Positions 63,266 to 64,000 of a DNA stretch of 64,000 nt are shown in pieces. Under the pieces are notes generated by a model that was given only the letters and a program-made list of their open reading frames with translations, was not told where the DNA came from and did no database searches. Source of the stretch: an uncultured Clostridia bacterium (GTDB lineage: Bacteria; Bacillota; Clostridia; UMGS1810); assembly GCA_934481345.1 (NCBI GenBank), contig CAKSPF010000005.1, forward strand, positions 144,361-208,360. The letters run 5' to 3'. Positions within the stretch are counted from its first letter, which is position 1. Each line of letters opens with the position of its first letter. Both the position numbers and the translations under genes were made by a program.

Positions 63266-64000
63266 TTGTGATTACCGCATCCGTGATCACCGCAGGAATG
63301 ACCGCCGCCGTGTTCGTGATCGTGGTGGCTGCAATGAACATTCGGGTTATATCCGAGATTTCCGTCAAGGAGCGCTTTGACCGCATCGTCAGCATTTCCG
63401 CAAACTCCGCCGTAAAGTTTAATTCCGGCTTCCGAGAGCGCCGTCTGCGCTCCTCCGCCAATACCGCCGCAAATCAGCGTATCGACACCATTTTTCATCA
63501 AAAAGCTTGCCAAAGCACCATGTCCGCTGCCGTTAGTGTCAACAACCTGTGTGTTTTCAATTTTCCCTTCCTTGATTTCATAAATCTTAAATTTTTCGGT
63601 ATGTCCGAAATGCTGAAAAATCTGTCTGTCCTCATAAGTTACTGCAATTTTCATGATATGATCTCCTTTTTGTGCGGTTTTGCACACATTTTTACTTGTA
63701 CCGAAACTTTGTCGGCAACAGCTGCCGCAGCTTTCATGCTCTTTGCCGGCACAAATACGGTAATTCCCGCCGGAAATAACTATTTTTCGCCCGTAAACCA
63801 GACAGGCTGCCAGCTTTCGCCTTGCACTTTCGTAAATTTCCTGTACGGTTGAACGGGATACATCCATTTGTACGGCACATTGTTCATGTGTTTTTTCTTC
63901 CAAATCCACCAAACGAATAACCTCATATTCGTCCAATGTAAGTACAACAGGCTCGTTATTTCTGCAGTTTGTCGGATTAAAGGTGTCATTTTTCGGCAAA
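63253..64000 (-). CDS. DUF134 HTH protein fused to a NifX/NifB-type domain, 5'-truncated by window edge
   Basis: About 249 residues visible; the start lies beyond the window. The N-terminal DUF134 helix-turn-helix (LTLDEYEVIRLVDLEEKTHEQ, DVSRSTVQEIYESARRKLA) is followed by a Cys-rich linker (CAGKEHESCGSCC). The C-terminal dinitrogenase iron-molybdenum-cofactor-biosynthesis domain (MKIAVTYEDRQIFQHFGHTEKFKIYEI, NGVDTLICGGIGGGAQTALSEAG) ends in a His/Cys-rich tail (HCSHHDHEHGGGHSCGDHGC) that could bind metal. Such fusions occur in anaerobes and are thought to be metal- or Fe-S-linked regulators. No nitrogenase genes are present here. Confidence 0.88.
   Translation of the reverse strand, partial: LPKNDTFNPTNCRNNEPVVLTLDEYEVIRLVDLEEKTHEQCAVQMDVSRSTVQEIYESARRKLAACLVYGRKIVISGGNYRICAGKEHESCGSCCRQSFGTSKNVCKTAQKGDHIMKIAVTYEDRQIFQHFGHTEKFKIYEIKEGKIENTQVVDTNGSGHGALASFLMKNGVDTLICGGIGGGAQTALSEAGIKLYGGVCGNADDAVKALLDGNLGYNPNVHCSHHDHEHGGGHSCGDHGCGNHKCHE

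Overview
The window looks like a chromosomal segment of a low-GC anaerobic Clostridia (Firmicutes) bacterium, probably a gut lineage. The evidence is the translation-factor operon order (rimP-nusA-ylxR-ylxQ-infB-rbfA-nrnA-truB-ribF), a CIRCE-controlled groESL, oxygen-sensitive enzymes ([FeFe]-hydrogenase maturases HydE/HydG, class I fumarase alpha, iron alcohol dehydrogenases), AddAB, S-layer (SLH) and stalk-domain surface proteins, strong AGGAGG ribosome sites, and frequent TTG/GTG starts. The species cannot be fixed from the sequence alone.

Layout. 1-1037: 3' part of glutamate dehydrogenase, then a shared terminator. 1094-8602: the nine-gene translation/RNA operon on the minus strand, with a clear promoter at 8753-8781. 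8857-15120: two glycoside hydrolases (a GH42-like enzyme and a GH37 trehalase-like enzyme) and a secreted SH3/stalk protein. 15579-20298: ychF, groES-groEL with CIRCE, an MscS channel and a VanZ-like protein. 20348-21004: a response-regulator receiver fused to an SLH tail. Then a tRNA-Gly, a methyltransferase, a FucO-like dehydrogenase, an acetyltransferase, a lone fumarase alpha subunit, hpf, a cupin-alcohol dehydrogenase pair, a lipoprotein and a large SLH protein (28373-30949). 30984-31264 is a non-coding element with tRNA-T-arm-like inverted ends. 31280-34086: hydG, hydE and a TM1266-type regulator. 34285-41789: an SGNH hydrolase and addA-addB. 41913-47892: a GLUG/coiled-coil membrane-anchored protein and an RND/MMPL transporter. 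48123-48206: tRNA-Leu.

48300 to about 61400 is an integrated mobile element, partly decayed. It holds TnpV, a secreted-protein pseudogene with two in-frame stops, a restriction-modification-like island, a remarkable array of hairpins, a zinc-finger protein, replication genes (replisome organizer plus a DnaC-like loader broken by TGA), a MobV relaxase, a frameshifted ParB, a 54-residue protein and a serine recombinase, followed by three direct repeats at an exact 21-bp period. The restriction island has an XRE controller, an adenine-type and a cytosine/adenine-type methyltransferase, two proteins that look related to LAGLIDADG nucleases, a PD-(D/E)XK protein, and a divergent SfsA-like nuclease.

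61423-64000: a truncated HxlR regulator remnant. Then comes a redox cluster on the minus strand: a DUF134-NifX fusion (cut by the window end), a Crp/Fnr regulator, a ferredoxin-thioredoxin-reductase-like protein, thioredoxin and a 2[4Fe-4S] ferredoxin. A perfect Crp/Fnr-like palindrome sits about 41 bp upstream of the predicted start of the reductase-thioredoxin-ferredoxin operon.

The strongest candidates for something undescribed are the LAGLIDADG-like restriction island (49107-54573), the hairpin array (54640-54990), the T-arm-ended element (30984-31264) and the receiver-SLH chimera.
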